64,000 nt of DNA from Streptomyces sp. B93 (GCF_018070565.1 NZ_JAGPXL010000020.1:1-64000), one strand, 5' to 3'. Numbered from the stretch's first letter, positions 30,519 through 39,456 are shown. The notes: generated by a model not told the origin, from the letters alone. Numbers and translations: made by a program.

Positions 30519-30536
30519 TTAGTGATCAATAACTAA
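30519..30536. promoter_or_regulatory. TetR operator at the MFS promoter
   Basis: TTAGTGATCAATAACTAA, the same TTAGT-N8-ACTAA as at 29878-29895 and identical in the first eight bases. It lies 30 bp before the MFS start. Confidence 0.8.
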
Positions 30537-30565
30537 TCAGCAAGTGGACACCCTCTGGGGGAGAG

Positions 30566-32011
30566 ATGTCACCACAGACCGCACGTCGGGGCGGGACCGC
30601 CTGGGCCCTGGTCATCACCAGCGTCGCCGGATTCATGGCGGCCCTCGACAACCTCGTCGTCACCACCGCCCTGCCCGCCATCCGCGAGGACCTCGGCGGG
30701 GCGCTGCACGACCTCGAATGGACCGTGAGCGCCTACACGCTCACCTTCGCCGTGCTGCTGATGTTCGGCGCGGCACTGGGCGACCGCTTCGGCCGCCGAC
30801 GGCTCTTCCTCGTCGGCATCACGATCTTCACCCTCGCCTCCGCCGCCGCGGCGCTCGCACCCGGCATCGACTCCCTGATCGCGGCCCGCGCCGTCCAGGG
30901 CGTCGGAGCGGCCGTGATGATGCCGCTGACCCTCACCCTGCTCACCGCCGCGGTGCCGGCCGAACGGCGCGGGATGGCCTTCGGCATCTGGGGCGCCGTC
31001 AACGGGCTCGCCGTCGCCTCCGGGCCCCTGATCGGCGGCAGCCTCACCGAGCACATCTCCTGGCAGTGGATCTTCTGGCTGAACGTGCCCCTCGGGATCG
31101 CCCTGCTGCCGCTCGCCCGGCTGCGCCTCGCCGAGTCCCACGGCACCGGCTCCCCGCTCGACGTCACCGGCACCCTGCTGGCCAGCGGCGGCCTCTTCGG
31201 CATCGTCTACGGCCTGGTCCGCGGCCCCGCCGACGGGTGGACCGACACGGTCGTGCTGATGGGCCTGACCACGGGTGCCGCACTGCTCGCGGCGTTCGTC
31301 CTGCACGGCATCCGGGGCCGCAACCCGATGCTGCCGATGCGGCTGTTCCGCTCCCGCGCCTTCGCCGGGATCAACGCGGCCAGCATGCTGATGTTCCTCG
31401 GCATGTTCGGGTCGATCTTCCTGCTCAGCCAGTACATGCAGGGCGTCCTCGGCTACTCGCCCACCGAGGCGGGGCTGCGCATGCTCCCCTGGACCGGCAT
31501 GCCCATGCTCGTCGCACCCATAGCCGGGCTCCTCTCCGACCGGATCGGCGGCCGGCCCGTCGTCGCCACCGGCCTCTTCCTCCAGGCGGCCGGACTCGGC
31601 TACCTCTCCTTCGTCGTCACGGCCGACGCCTCCTACGGCGTCCAGCTGCCCGGTCTGATCCTCAGCGGCGTCGGCATGGCCCTCTTCTTCGCCCCTGCCT
31701 CCGCCCTGGTGATGGGCAGCGTCATCGCCAAGGAACAGGGCATCGCCTCCGGCGCCAACAACGCGCTGCGCGAGGTCGGCGGGGCGCTCGGCATCGCCAT
31801 CATGTCCTCGATCTTCGCGGCCCAAGGCGGCTACGAGACCCCGCAGACGTTCGTGGACGGGCTGCGGCCCGCCATCGCCGTGGGCGCCGGGGTGGTGGCC
31901 CTCGCCGGAGTGGCGGCGCTGCTGATCCCGGCCCGGCGCCGGGCCCTGGCGGCGACCGCGGACCTGCCCGAGCCGGAGCCCAGGCCGCTGGCCGACACCG
32001 CCGCGCGCTGA
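30566..32011 (+). CDS. MFS drug exporter, DHA2 (14-helix) type
   Basis: 481 residues with GGGAG before the ATG. Fourteen hydrophobic segments. Family motifs: LDNLVVTTALPAI in helix 1, the loop motif GDRFGRRRLFLVG (motif A) and RAVQGVGAAVMMPLTLTLL (motif B), then GAVNGLAVASGPLIGG (motif C), the antiporter signature. It is a proton-coupled multidrug or antibiotic exporter in the cytoplasmic membrane. Under the shared TetR operator, with a short Pro/Glu-rich cytoplasmic tail. Substrate unknown. Confidence 0.92.
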   Translation: MSPQTARRGGTAWALVITSVAGFMAALDNLVVTTALPAIREDLGGALHDLEWTVSAYTLTFAVLLMFGAALGDRFGRRRLFLVGITIFTLASAAAALAPGIDSLIAARAVQGVGAAVMMPLTLTLLTAAVPAERRGMAFGIWGAVNGLAVASGPLIGGSLTEHISWQWIFWLNVPLGIALLPLARLRLAESHGTGSPLDVTGTLLASGGLFGIVYGLVRGPADGWTDTVVLMGLTTGAALLAAFVLHGIRGRNPMLPMRLFRSRAFAGINAASMLMFLGMFGSIFLLSQYMQGVLGYSPTEAGLRMLPWTGMPMLVAPIAGLLSDRIGGRPVVATGLFLQAAGLGYLSFVVTADASYGVQLPGLILSGVGMALFFAPASALVMGSVIAKEQGIASGANNALREVGGALGIAIMSSIFAAQGGYETPQTFVDGLRPAIAVGAGVVALAGVAALLIPARRRALAATADLPEPEPRPLADTAAR

Positions 32012-32441
32012 CACGCCGCGCGCCGACACCCGACGGCGCGCGGGAAGGCGGACGCCGCCCGCGCGGGACAGCGGGCGGCACCTCCGCCCTGGAAGGCGGA
32101 CGCCGCCCGCCCTGGGGCCGGGCGCCACCGCCCGCCCAGGGTGGCGGTGCCACCTTCAGTCCGGGATGGGGGACGTCACATCCCGTCCCGGGATCCGGAC
32201 GTCACCCGCCCGCGCCGGACGTCGGGTGCCACATCCAGCCCAGGAGGGTGCACGTCGCCTCCCGTCCAGGAGGGTGCTCGTCGCCTCCCGCCCTGGAATG
32301 CACGCGTCACGGCCCGCCCATGACGGCGGACGTCACCTCCCCGCCCGCCCACGACGGCGGACGTCACCTCTCTCCCAGGACAGCGGACGCCGTCCGTCCA
32401 AGAAGCCGACCTCACCACCTGCCTACGAACAGGAGTACGAC
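32012..32441. repeat. Degenerate tandem repeat, about 15 units of 25 bp
   Basis: Unit core GGACGTCACC (variants GGACGCCGCC, GGTGCCACC, GCACGTCGCC) followed by a CCCGCCCAGGA-like half. Cores begin near 32050, 32074, 32098, 32121, 32146, 32171, 32197, 32225, 32250, 32276, 32301, 32328, 32359, 32385 and 32408: mostly 23-28 bp apart. A 25-bp period is not a multiple of three, so it is not a coding repeat, although open frames run through it. It fills the gap between the MFS gene and the monooxygenase-like gene. Confidence 0.85.
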
Positions 32442-32822
32442 ATGCCCACCCTCCCCTGGACCCGGCCCAACACGCCGCCGCCCGCCGTCGAGGTTCATGT
32501 CTTCGCCTCGCGCTTCGAGACCCGGACCCGGTGGGGAGCGCTGCTCTTCCTCGCCCGGACGCCGCGGGTCTGGCGGCAGGTGAGCCGGGCGCGCGGCGCC
32601 TACGGGGCCTCGCTGCGGGCCGAGCCCTTCAAGCGGACTTTCTGGACGCTGTCCGCCTGGGAATCGCGCGACGCCCTCAAGGCATTCGCCCACGCGGGCG
32701 CCCACGCCCCCACCGCGCGGGGACTCGCCCCGCAGATGCGGGACGCCAAGTTCGTGACGTGGACGGCGTCCAGCGACGACCTCCCGCTGAGCTGGACGGA
32801 GGCGGTCCACCGCCTGACGTGA
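32442..32822 (+). CDS. Antibiotic biosynthesis monooxygenase-like (DUF3291-type) protein
   Basis: 126 residues from ATG 32442 with AGGAG upstream; the frame is open to 32166 but that part is the tandem repeat. It has a ferredoxin-like dimeric alpha-beta pattern: VEVHVFASRFETRTRW at the start and EPFKRTFWTLSAWESRDALKAFAHAGAH in the middle, the latter characteristic of DUF3291/ABM-fold proteins. Members range from cofactor-free oxygenases to heme-binding proteins; no activity is assignable. It may be co-expressed with the pump, but the repeat block separates them. Confidence 0.75.
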   Translation: MPTLPWTRPNTPPPAVEVHVFASRFETRTRWGALLFLARTPRVWRQVSRARGAYGASLRAEPFKRTFWTLSAWESRDALKAFAHAGAHAPTARGLAPQMRDAKFVTWTASSDDLPLSWTEAVHRLT

Positions 32823-32918
32823 GCCCACGCGCGTACGGTCCCGTCCCCGCCGACGGGGCCGTACGCGCGCGTGGCCGCATGGCCCTTCGCCGTCGCCCGC
32901 GCTGTCGGTGCCGTCTCG

Positions 32919-32931
32919 TAGTCTTGGGCGC
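32919..32931 (+). promoter_or_regulatory. -10 box of leaderless murB
   Basis: TAGTCT (32919-32924) ends seven bases before the GTG start, so transcription likely begins at the start codon. No ribosome site precedes the GTG. I see no clear -35. Confidence 0.6.
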
Positions 32932-33987
32932 GTGCAGGAACTCCACGACGCCCCCCTCGCCCCGCTGACCACCTTCCGGTTGGGCGGCCCCGCCACCCGA
33001 CTGATCACCGCGACGACCGACGCCGAGGTGGTCGCCGCCGTCCGTGAGGCCGACGCCAGCGGTACGCCGCTGCTGCTGATCGGCGGTGGATCGAACCTGG
33101 TCATCGGCGACAAGGGCTTCGACGGCACCGCCCTGCGCATCGCCACCACCGGCTTCGAACTCGACGGCACCAGCCTGGAGCTGGCCGCGGGCGAGGTGTG
33201 GACCGACGCGGTCGAGCGCACCGTGCGGGCCGGGCTCGCGGGCGTCGAGTGCCTCGCCGGGATCCCGGGCTCGGCCGGTGCCACACCGATCCAGAACGTG
33301 GGGGCGTACGGACAGGAGGTCTCGTCGACGATCACCGAGGTGATCGCGTACGACCGCCGGGCGGGCGAGACCGTGACGCTGACCAACGCCGAGTGCGCGT
33401 TCTCCTACCGGCACAGCCGCTTCAAGGCCGACCCCGAGCGGTATGTGGTCCTGCGCGTGCGCTTCCGGCTGGAGGACGCCAAGGGCCTCTCGGCCCCCCT
33501 CCGATACGCGGAGACCGCGCGCGCCCTGGGGGTCGAGCCGGGCGAGCGCGTGCCGGTCGAGGACGCGCGGGAGACCGTGCTGAAGCTGCGGGCCGGGAAG
33601 GGCATGGTCCTCGACCCCGACGACCACGACACATGGTCCGCGGGATCGTTCTTCACCAACCCGATCCTCACCGACGCCGACTTCGCCGTCTTCCACGCGC
33701 GCGTGCGCGAACGCCTCGGCGACGGCGTCGAGCCGCCCGCCTACCCCGCCGGGGAGGGCCGTACGAAGACCTCTGCGGCCTGGCTGATCGACAAGGCGGG
33801 TTTCACCAAGGGCTACGGAACCGGGCCCGCCCGTATCTCCACCAAGCACACCCTCGCCCTCACCAACCGCGGTGACGCCACCACCGAGGACCTGCTGACG
33901 CTGGCCCGCGAGGTCGTCGCCGGGGTCCGCGAGGCCTTCGGCGTCACGCTCGTAAATGAGCCGGTGACCGTGGGCGTCGCCCTGTAG
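32932..33987 (+). CDS. murB: UDP-N-acetylenolpyruvoylglucosamine reductase
   Basis: 351 residues from GTG 32932, probably leaderless. FAD-binding PCMH domain with LLIGGGSNLVIGDKG and GIPGSAGATPIQNVGAYGQE; catalytic SAGSFFTNPI (proton-donor Ser within the GSFFxNP motif) and C-terminal TSAAWLIDKAGFTKG. The type with FSYRHSRFK is common in actinobacteria. It reduces enolpyruvyl-UDP-GlcNAc to UDP-MurNAc with NADPH in cytoplasmic peptidoglycan synthesis. It is a stand-alone gene between the monooxygenase-like gene and the lipoprotein, an arrangement seen in other Streptomyces. Confidence 0.97.
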   Translation: MQELHDAPLAPLTTFRLGGPATRLITATTDAEVVAAVREADASGTPLLLIGGGSNLVIGDKGFDGTALRIATTGFELDGTSLELAAGEVWTDAVERTVRAGLAGVECLAGIPGSAGATPIQNVGAYGQEVSSTITEVIAYDRRAGETVTLTNAECAFSYRHSRFKADPERYVVLRVRFRLEDAKGLSAPLRYAETARALGVEPGERVPVEDARETVLKLRAGKGMVLDPDDHDTWSAGSFFTNPILTDADFAVFHARVRERLGDGVEPPAYPAGEGRTKTSAAWLIDKAGFTKGYGTGPARISTKHTLALTNRGDATTEDLLTLAREVVAGVREAFGVTLVNEPVTVGVAL

Positions 33988-34041
33988 GGTCAGCCCTCGT
34001 CGCGCTAGGGGAGGCGCGGACCAGGGGAGGGGAACCGGAAC

Positions 34042-34752
34042 ATGCGGGAGAGACCCGGGCCGTGGCGTGCCGCGGCCGTGCTCGTGCTGGCGGGTGTGCT
34101 CGCCGCTGGGTGCGGGCAGGGCACCGAGGACACCGGCGGCGGCCGACCCGACGCCGAGATGTACGACAGCGTCGAGGAGATCGCGGAGAGCATCGCGCCC
34201 GATGGCACCACCATCCGCGTGGGCTCCGCGCGGGCGAGGACCACCGTCCATGTGTACGAGGACATGCGCTGCCCGGTCTGCGGGGAGTTCGAGACCGAGG
34301 GCGGCGGTGGGGCCCTGCGCGAGCTGGTCCTCTCCGGTGAGGTCCGGGCCGAGTACACGTTCGCGTCGTTCCTCGACGACCGGCTCACCGGCCACGGCTC
34401 CAAGAAGGCCGCCAACGCGCTGCGGGCCGCACTGGAGCGGGGCAAGTTCGTCGAGTACCACGACGTGCTCTTCACCCATCAGCCCGAGGAACTCGCCGAC
34501 GGCTACACCGACAAGTTTCTGCTCGACATGGCCTCCGAGGTGCCGGGGCTGCGCGGCGCCCAGTTCGACGCGGCCGTGAAGGACATGAAGTACCGCGACT
34601 TCGTGACCGCCTCCCAAGAGGCGTTCGACGCCTCCGCGGCCGAGGGCACGCCCGCCGTGGAGGTGGACGGCAACCTCGTCCCCGAGCAGCTGTTCAGCGG
34701 CCTCTTCGACGCGGACACCCTGCCCTGGGTGATCGCCGCCACCGGCTCCTGA
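34042..34752 (+). CDS. DsbA-like thioredoxin-fold lipoprotein
   Basis: 236 residues. Signal sequence with lipobox LAAGC (Cys24), so it is exported and lipid-anchored. The mature part has VHVYEDMRCPVCGEFE with a CPVC redox pair, the long helical insert and the EGTPAVEVDGNLV cis-Pro loop of the DsbA/DsbG family (thioredoxin_4). It is predicted to form, reduce or isomerise disulfides in extracytoplasmic proteins. Transcribed with murB direction, 54 bp after it; possibly the same transcript. Confidence 0.88.
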   Translation: MRERPGPWRAAAVLVLAGVLAAGCGQGTEDTGGGRPDAEMYDSVEEIAESIAPDGTTIRVGSARARTTVHVYEDMRCPVCGEFETEGGGGALRELVLSGEVRAEYTFASFLDDRLTGHGSKKAANALRAALERGKFVEYHDVLFTHQPEELADGYTDKFLLDMASEVPGLRGAQFDAAVKDMKYRDFVTASQEAFDASAAEGTPAVEVDGNLVPEQLFSGLFDADTLPWVIAATGS

Positions 34753-34785
34753 GCTGCCACCGGCTCTTGTCGGCGCCCCGTCCGG

Positions 34786-35817
34786 TCAGTCCGCGAGCCA
34801 GTCGTCCACGCCCGCCAGCAGCCGCGCCTTCACGTCCTCCGGGGCCGCCGAGCCCCGCACCGACTGCCGGGCCAGCTCCGCCAGCTCCCGGTCCGTGAAG
34901 GCGTGGTGCCGGCGGGCGATGTCGTACTGGGCGGCCAGCCGCGAGCCGAAGAGGAGGGGGTCGTCGGCGCCGAGGGCCAGGGGCACGCCCGCCTCGAACA
35001 GCTTCCGCAGCGGCACGTCCTCCGGTTTCTCGTAGACGCCCAGGGCCACGTTCGACGCCGGGCAGACCTCGCAGGTCACGCCGCGGTCCGCCAGCCGTTT
35101 CAGAAGCCGGGGGTCCTCCGCCGCCCGTACGCCGTGGCCGATCCGGTTCGCCTCCAGGTCGTCCAGGCAGTCCCGCACGGACGCCGGGCCGGTGAGTTCA
35201 CCGCCGTGCGGCGCCGACAGCAGCCCGCCGTGCCGCGCGATCGCGAACGCCCGGTCGAAGTCCCTGGCCATACCGCGCCGTTCGTCGTTGGAGAGGCCGA
35301 AACCCACCACCCCCCGGTCCGCGAACCGCACCGCGAGCCGGGCCAGCGTCCGGGCGTCCAGCGGGTGCTTCATCCGGTTCGCGGCCACCAGCACCCGCAT
35401 CCCCAGGCCGGTCTCCCGGGACGTGGTCTCCACCGCGTCCAGGATGATCTCCAGCGCCGGGATCAGCCCGCCCAGACGGGGCGCGTACGAGGTCGGGTCG
35501 ACCTGGATCTCCAGCCAGCCCGAGCCGTCCTTCAGGTCCTCCTCGGCGGCCTCCCGCACCAGCCGCTGGATGTCCTCCGGCTGCCTCAGACACGACCGCG
35601 CCGCGTCGTACAGCCGCTGGAAACGGAACCAGCCCCGCTCGTCCGTGGCCCGCAGCTGCGGCGGTTCCCCGCTGACCAGCGCCTCGGCCAGCGACTCCGG
35701 CAGGCGGACGCCGTACTTGTCGGCCAGTTCCAGAACGGTCCCGGGTCGCATCGACCCGGTGAAGTGCAGGTGCAGATGGGCCTTCGGCAGCGCAGAGACA
35801 TCACGTACACGTTCCAT
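34786..35817 (-). CDS. Adenosine deaminase family protein
   Basis: 343 residues from ATG 35817. Metal-dependent deaminase barrel: KAHLHLHFTGSMRP (metal His pair), HGGLLSAPHGGE (with His and Glu of the active site), ANRIGHGVRA, CPASNVALG and LGADDPLLFGS. The classic HVHLDG and LNTDDP are replaced by HLHLHFTG and LGADDP, the form found in a Streptomyces subgroup, so the preferred substrate might be adenosine or a related nucleoside. Cytoplasmic purine salvage. Leftward, tail to tail with the lipoprotein gene. Confidence 0.88.
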   Translation of the reverse strand: MERVRDVSALPKAHLHLHFTGSMRPGTVLELADKYGVRLPESLAEALVSGEPPQLRATDERGWFRFQRLYDAARSCLRQPEDIQRLVREAAEEDLKDGSGWLEIQVDPTSYAPRLGGLIPALEIILDAVETTSRETGLGMRVLVAANRMKHPLDARTLARLAVRFADRGVVGFGLSNDERRGMARDFDRAFAIARHGGLLSAPHGGELTGPASVRDCLDDLEANRIGHGVRAAEDPRLLKRLADRGVTCEVCPASNVALGVYEKPEDVPLRKLFEAGVPLALGADDPLLFGSRLAAQYDIARRHHAFTDRELAELARQSVRGSAAPEDVKARLLAGVDDWLAD

Positions 35818-35891
35818 TCCGTGATCCTGCCGTACGTCCCTCCCGCGCCGGAACCGCTTTCGCCGTTCGTGGTCTTGCTCGCACACACGAA

Positions 35892-35919
35892 CGGGGGGCG
35901 CCCCGAAGGACGCCCCCCG
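35892..35919 (-). terminator. Terminator of aspC
   Basis: CGGGGGGCG (35892-35900) and CGCCCCCCG (35911-35919) form a stem 14 bp beyond the aspC stop. Confidence 0.75.
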
Positions 35920-35932
35920 CCGCGGAACGGGT

Positions 35933-37159
35933 TCAGTCGCGGGCCTCCGCCAGCAGCTTCTGGATCCGGCTCACGCCCTCCACCAGGTCCTCGTCACCGA
36001 GCGCGTACGACAGCCGCAGATAGCCCGGCGTACCGAACGCCTCGCCCGGGACCACCGCGACCTCGGCCTCCTCCAGGATCAGCGCGGCCAGCTCGACGGT
36101 GTCCTGCGGGCGCTTGCCGCGGATCTCCTTGCCGATCAGCGCCTTCACCGACGGGTAGGCGTAGAACGCGCCCTCGGGCTCCGGGCAGAGCACACCGTCG
36201 ATCTCGTTGAGCATCCGCACGATCGTCCTGCGGCGCCGGTCGAACGCCTCACGCATCTTCGCCACCGCCTCCAGGTCGCCGGAGACCGCCGCGAGCGCCG
36301 CTGCCTGGGCGACGTTGGAGACGTTCGAGGTGGCGTGGGACTGGAGGTTGGTCGCGGCCTTGACGACGTCCTTCGGGCCGATGATCCAGCCCACCCGCCA
36401 TCCGGTCATCGCATACGTCTTGGCGACGCCGTTGACGACAATGCACTTGTCGCGCAGCTCCGGCAGGATCGCGGGCAGCGAGACGGACGACGCGTCGCCG
36501 TAGACGAGGTGCTCGTAGATCTCGTCGGTCAGCACCCACAGGCCGTGCTCCACGGCCCAGCGGCCGATCGCCTCGGTCTCGGCCTCGGTGTAGACGGCGC
36601 CGGTCGGGTTGGACGGCGACACGAAGAGGACGACCTTCGTCTTCTCGGTGCGGGCCGCCTCCAGCTGCTCCACCGAGACGCGGTAGCCGGTGCTCTCGTC
36701 GGCGACGACCTCCACCGGGACACCGCCCGCGAGGCGGATCGACTCCGGGTACGTCGTCCAGTACGGGGCCGGGACGATGACCTCGTCGCCCGGGTCGAGG
36801 ATCGCGGCGAAGGCCTCGTAGATGGCCTGCTTGCCGCCGTTGGTGACGAGGATCTGGGACGCGTCGACCTCGTAGCCGGAGTCACGCAGCGTCTTCGCGG
36901 CGATCGCGGCCTTCAGCTCGGGCAGGCCGCCCGCCGGGGTGTACCGGTGGTACTTGGGGTTCTTGCAGGCCTCGACGGCCGCCTCGACGATGTAGTCCGG
37001 GGTCGGGAAGTCGGGCTCGCCCGCGCCGAAGCCGATCACCGGACGCCCGGCGGCCTTGAGGGCCTTGGCCTTGGCGTCCACGGCGAGGGTGGCGGACTCG
37101 GAGATCGCGCCGACTCGGGCGGAGACCCGGCGCTCGGTGGGAGGGGTTGCAGCGCTCAT
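35933..37159 (-). CDS. aspC: Aspartate-type aminotransferase (PLP-dependent, class I)
   Basis: 408 residues from ATG 37159. Class I/II fold: VIGFGAGEPDFPTPDYI near the N-terminus, the substrate-binding YTPAGGLPELK, NPTGAVYT, the cofactor Asp-Tyr in LTDEIYEHLVYG, and the PLP lysine in VNGVAKTYAMTGWRVG, with a final arginine in GYLRLSYALG. It interconverts aspartate and oxaloacetate with glutamate/2-oxoglutarate. In Streptomyces it lies directly upstream of, and divergent from, tRNA-Trp/secE, as here. Symbol by convention. Confidence 0.93.
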   Translation of the reverse strand: MSAATPPTERRVSARVGAISESATLAVDAKAKALKAAGRPVIGFGAGEPDFPTPDYIVEAAVEACKNPKYHRYTPAGGLPELKAAIAAKTLRDSGYEVDASQILVTNGGKQAIYEAFAAILDPGDEVIVPAPYWTTYPESIRLAGGVPVEVVADESTGYRVSVEQLEAARTEKTKVVLFVSPSNPTGAVYTEAETEAIGRWAVEHGLWVLTDEIYEHLVYGDASSVSLPAILPELRDKCIVVNGVAKTYAMTGWRVGWIIGPKDVVKAATNLQSHATSNVSNVAQAAALAAVSGDLEAVAKMREAFDRRRRTIVRMLNEIDGVLCPEPEGAFYAYPSVKALIGKEIRGKRPQDTVELAALILEEAEVAVVPGEAFGTPGYLRLSYALGDEDLVEGVSRIQKLLAEARD

Positions 37160-37432
37160 GGGGCCCATCGTTCCAGACCGGAAATGTCCCCGGCACGTGG
37201 GTTTCACAGACTGGGCGGCCCCGGGCAAGCAGGTGGACAACTGTCCGAAATGGTCGTCCGGATCGCGCCGTCGTCGGGCGATCTTTCGCCGCGGAACGCT
37301 CCCACGGGCACTTTCTGTTCGACGACCGGGCCGGGAGCACGTACACTCTCACGTCGTTGGCCTTCAGCGAGCCGCGCTCATCGGGTGTACACCGAGCACT
37401 CGACCGGATGCGGTACGTTGGGGGAGACACAA

Positions 37433-37505
37433 AGGGTCGTAGCTCAATTGGTAGAGCACTGGTCTCCAAAACCAGCGGTTGGGGGTTCAAGTCCCTCCGG
37501 CCCTG
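37433..37505 (+). tRNA. tRNA-Trp (CCA anticodon)
   Basis: 73 nt. Acceptor AGGGTCG/CGGCCCT with one G-T pair, anticodon loop TCTCCAAAA containing CCA, T-arm GGGGGTTCAAGTCCCTC. Upstream of secE, 105 bp away. Confidence 0.96.
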
Positions 37506-37610
37506 CTACACACACCGCCAGGATGTGTGCGCAGGTACGTACAGCATTGCACCGCCGTGCGGCTCAGACCGGGCGCGGCACGGCCACGACCCGGGATCAG
37601 GTGAGGATGA

Positions 37611-37898
37611 ATGTCGGACGCCGTGGGCTCCCTCGACACGCCTGACGCCCAGGACGAGGTTCCCGAGTCGAGGAAGAAGACCCGTAAGGGTGGCAAGCGC
37701 GCCAAGAAGGGCCCGCTGAAGCGCCTCGCTCTCTTCTACCGCCAGATCGTCGCGGAGCTTCGCAAGGTCGTCTGGCCCACGCGCACCCAGCTGACGAGGT
37801 ACACGACCGTCGTGATCATCTTCGTGGTCGTGATGATCGGCCTGGTGACCGTGATTGACTATGGGCTCGACCACGCAGCCAAGTACGTCTTCGGCTGA
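37611..37898 (+). CDS. secE: Preprotein translocase subunit SecE
   Basis: 95 residues, the short single-helix form of Gram-positives. A charged N-terminus is followed by the conserved amphipathic FYRQIVAELRKVVWPTRTQL and one membrane helix (YTTVVIIFVVVMIGLVTVI). It stabilises SecY in the SecYEG channel. Gene order secE-nusG is nearly universal; spacing to nusG is 77 bp. Start ATG 37611 with GTGAGGATGA upstream. Confidence 0.97.
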   Translation: MSDAVGSLDTPDAQDEVPESRKKTRKGGKRAKKGPLKRLALFYRQIVAELRKVVWPTRTQLTRYTTVVIIFVVVMIGLVTVIDYGLDHAAKYVFG

Positions 37899-37975
37899 GC
37901 CAGGAGCGAAGGGCGCCGTGATCGGCGCCCCTTTCGCGTGTTCCACCCGTATGTATCCAGGAAGAAGCAGCCACC

Positions 37976-38773
37976 GTGTCTGACCCGAACGTGAACGACG
38001 CCATGGAGCCTCGCGAGGACGTCGTCGAGTCCGTGGATGACGATCTCGACATCGTCGCGGGCGACGCGGACGAGGTCGACGAGACCGAGGCTGCGGACAC
38101 CGCCGCCGAGGACGAGACCGAGGAGGCGGCGGAGGCCGAGGAGCCCGAGGCCGACGTCGACCCGGTCGAGAAGCTCCGCGAGGAGCTGCGCACGCTGCCC
38201 GGCGAGTGGTACGTGATCCACACCTACGCCGGTTACGAGAACCGCGTGAAGACCAACCTGGAGCAGCGCGCCGTCTCGCTGAACGTCGAGGACTACATCT
38301 TCCAGGCCGAGGTGCCGCAGGAAGAGGTCGTCCAGATCAAGAACGGCGACCGCAAGACGATCAAGCAGAACAAGCTCCCGGGCTACGTCCTGGTCCGTAT
38401 GGACCTGACGAACGAGTCCTGGGGCGTCGTCCGCAACACACCCGGTGTCACCGGCTTCGTGGGCAACGCCTACGACCCGTATCCGCTGACCCTGGACGAG
38501 ATCGTCAAGATGCTCGCCCCGGAGGCCGAGGAGAAGGCCGCCCGCGAGGCCGCGGAGGCCGAGGGCAAGCCCGCGCCGCAGCGCAAGGTCGAGGTCCAGG
38601 TGCTGGACTTCGAGGTCGGCGACTCGGTCACCGTCACCGACGGCCCGTTCGCCACGCTCCAGGCCACCATCAACGAGATCAACGCCGACTCCAAGAAGGT
38701 CAAGGGTCTGGTGGAGATCTTCGGGCGCGAGACGCCGGTCGAGCTGAGCTTCGACCAGATCCAGAAGAACTAG
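37976..38773 (+). CDS. nusG: Transcription termination/antitermination factor NusG
   Basis: 265 residues from GTG 37976. A long acidic N-terminal tail (about 1-70, Asp/Glu-rich) typical of actinobacterial NusG precedes the NGN domain (WYVIHTYAGYENRVKTNL, KLPGYVLVRMDL, TPGVTGFVG). A linker and C-terminal KOW domain follow (FEVGDSVTVTDGPFATLQATI). It binds RNA polymerase beta-prime clamp helices and links to Rho or ribosomal S10. The acidic tail is of unknown role. A strong terminator follows. Confidence 0.97.
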   Translation: MSDPNVNDAMEPREDVVESVDDDLDIVAGDADEVDETEAADTAAEDETEEAAEAEEPEADVDPVEKLREELRTLPGEWYVIHTYAGYENRVKTNLEQRAVSLNVEDYIFQAEVPQEEVVQIKNGDRKTIKQNKLPGYVLVRMDLTNESWGVVRNTPGVTGFVGNAYDPYPLTLDEIVKMLAPEAEEKAAREAAEAEGKPAPQRKVEVQVLDFEVGDSVTVTDGPFATLQATINEINADSKKVKGLVEIFGRETPVELSFDQIQKN

Positions 38774-38793
38774 TCCTTCTGGAGCAACTGCTT

Positions 38794-38843
38794 CCGCGCA
38801 GGTCAGGCAACGTGCGAGCGTGCGCCTGACCTGCGCGGTTTTT
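38794..38843 (+). terminator. Rho-independent terminator after nusG
   Basis: CCGCGCAGGTCAGGC (38794-38808) pairs with GCCTGACCTGCGCGG (38824-38838), followed by TTTTT. One of the few here with a true T-tract. Confidence 0.9.
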
Positions 38844-38940
38844 GGCCGCACACCTATACCCGTTATCGTTGTGCGGTATGCCTGCGTCCGGGTGGTCCCC
38901 GTATGCGGGCAGGACCCGAACCGAAAGGACCCGGAGAGCT

Positions 38941-39375
38941 ATGCCTCCCAAGAAGAAGAAGGTCACGGGGCTCATCAAGCTCCAGATCCAGGCCGGTGCC
39001 GCCAACCCGGCCCCGCCGGTCGGCCCCGCGCTGGGTCAGCACGGCGTGAACATCATGGAGTTCTGCAAGGCCTACAACGCCGCGACCGAGTCGCAGCGTG
39101 GCTGGGTCATCCCGGTGGAGATCACGGTCTACGAGGACCGTTCCTTCACCTTCGTCACGAAGACCCCGCCGGCCGCCAAGATGATCCTCAAGGCCGCGGG
39201 CGTGGAGAAGGGCTCCGGCGAGCCGCACAAGACCAAGGTCGCGAAGATCACCCGCGAGCAGGTCCGTGAGATCGCCACCACCAAGATGCCCGACCTCAAC
39301 GCCAACGACCTGGACGCCGCCGAGAAGATCATCGCCGGCACCGCCCGTTCCATGGGCGTCACGGTCGAGGGCTGA
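38941..39375 (+). CDS. rplK: 50S ribosomal protein L11
   Basis: 144 residues. VTGLIKLQIQAGAANPAPPVGPALGQHGVNIMEFCK is the thiopeptide-binding N-terminal domain with its conserved prolines intact, so no thiostrepton-type resistance change is evident. The C-terminal rRNA-binding domain (KTKVAKITREQVREIA) closes it. Forms the GTPase-associated centre with L10/L12 and 23S rRNA. The first gene of the rplK-rplA unit, after the nusG terminator. AGGACCCGGAGAG upstream. Confidence 0.97.
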   Translation: MPPKKKKVTGLIKLQIQAGAANPAPPVGPALGQHGVNIMEFCKAYNAATESQRGWVIPVEITVYEDRSFTFVTKTPPAAKMILKAAGVEKGSGEPHKTKVAKITREQVREIATTKMPDLNANDLDAAEKIIAGTARSMGVTVEG

Positions 39376-39456
39376 GCCCCAACCTCCCCACCAGCAGATG
39401 AGTGGCAGGGCCTGCTCGGCCCGGACCACGACTCCTCAGCAAACCCAGGAGCAGTA

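Noticed and set aside
32050..32420. Could the 25-bp repeats be a CRISPR array?
   Set aside because: No spacer/repeat distinction: units are contiguous and degenerate throughout, and no cas genes are near.
34786..35817. Adenosine deaminase-like gene as part of a defence system (RADAR-type)
   Set aside because: No ATPase partner; conserved housekeeping position beside aspC.
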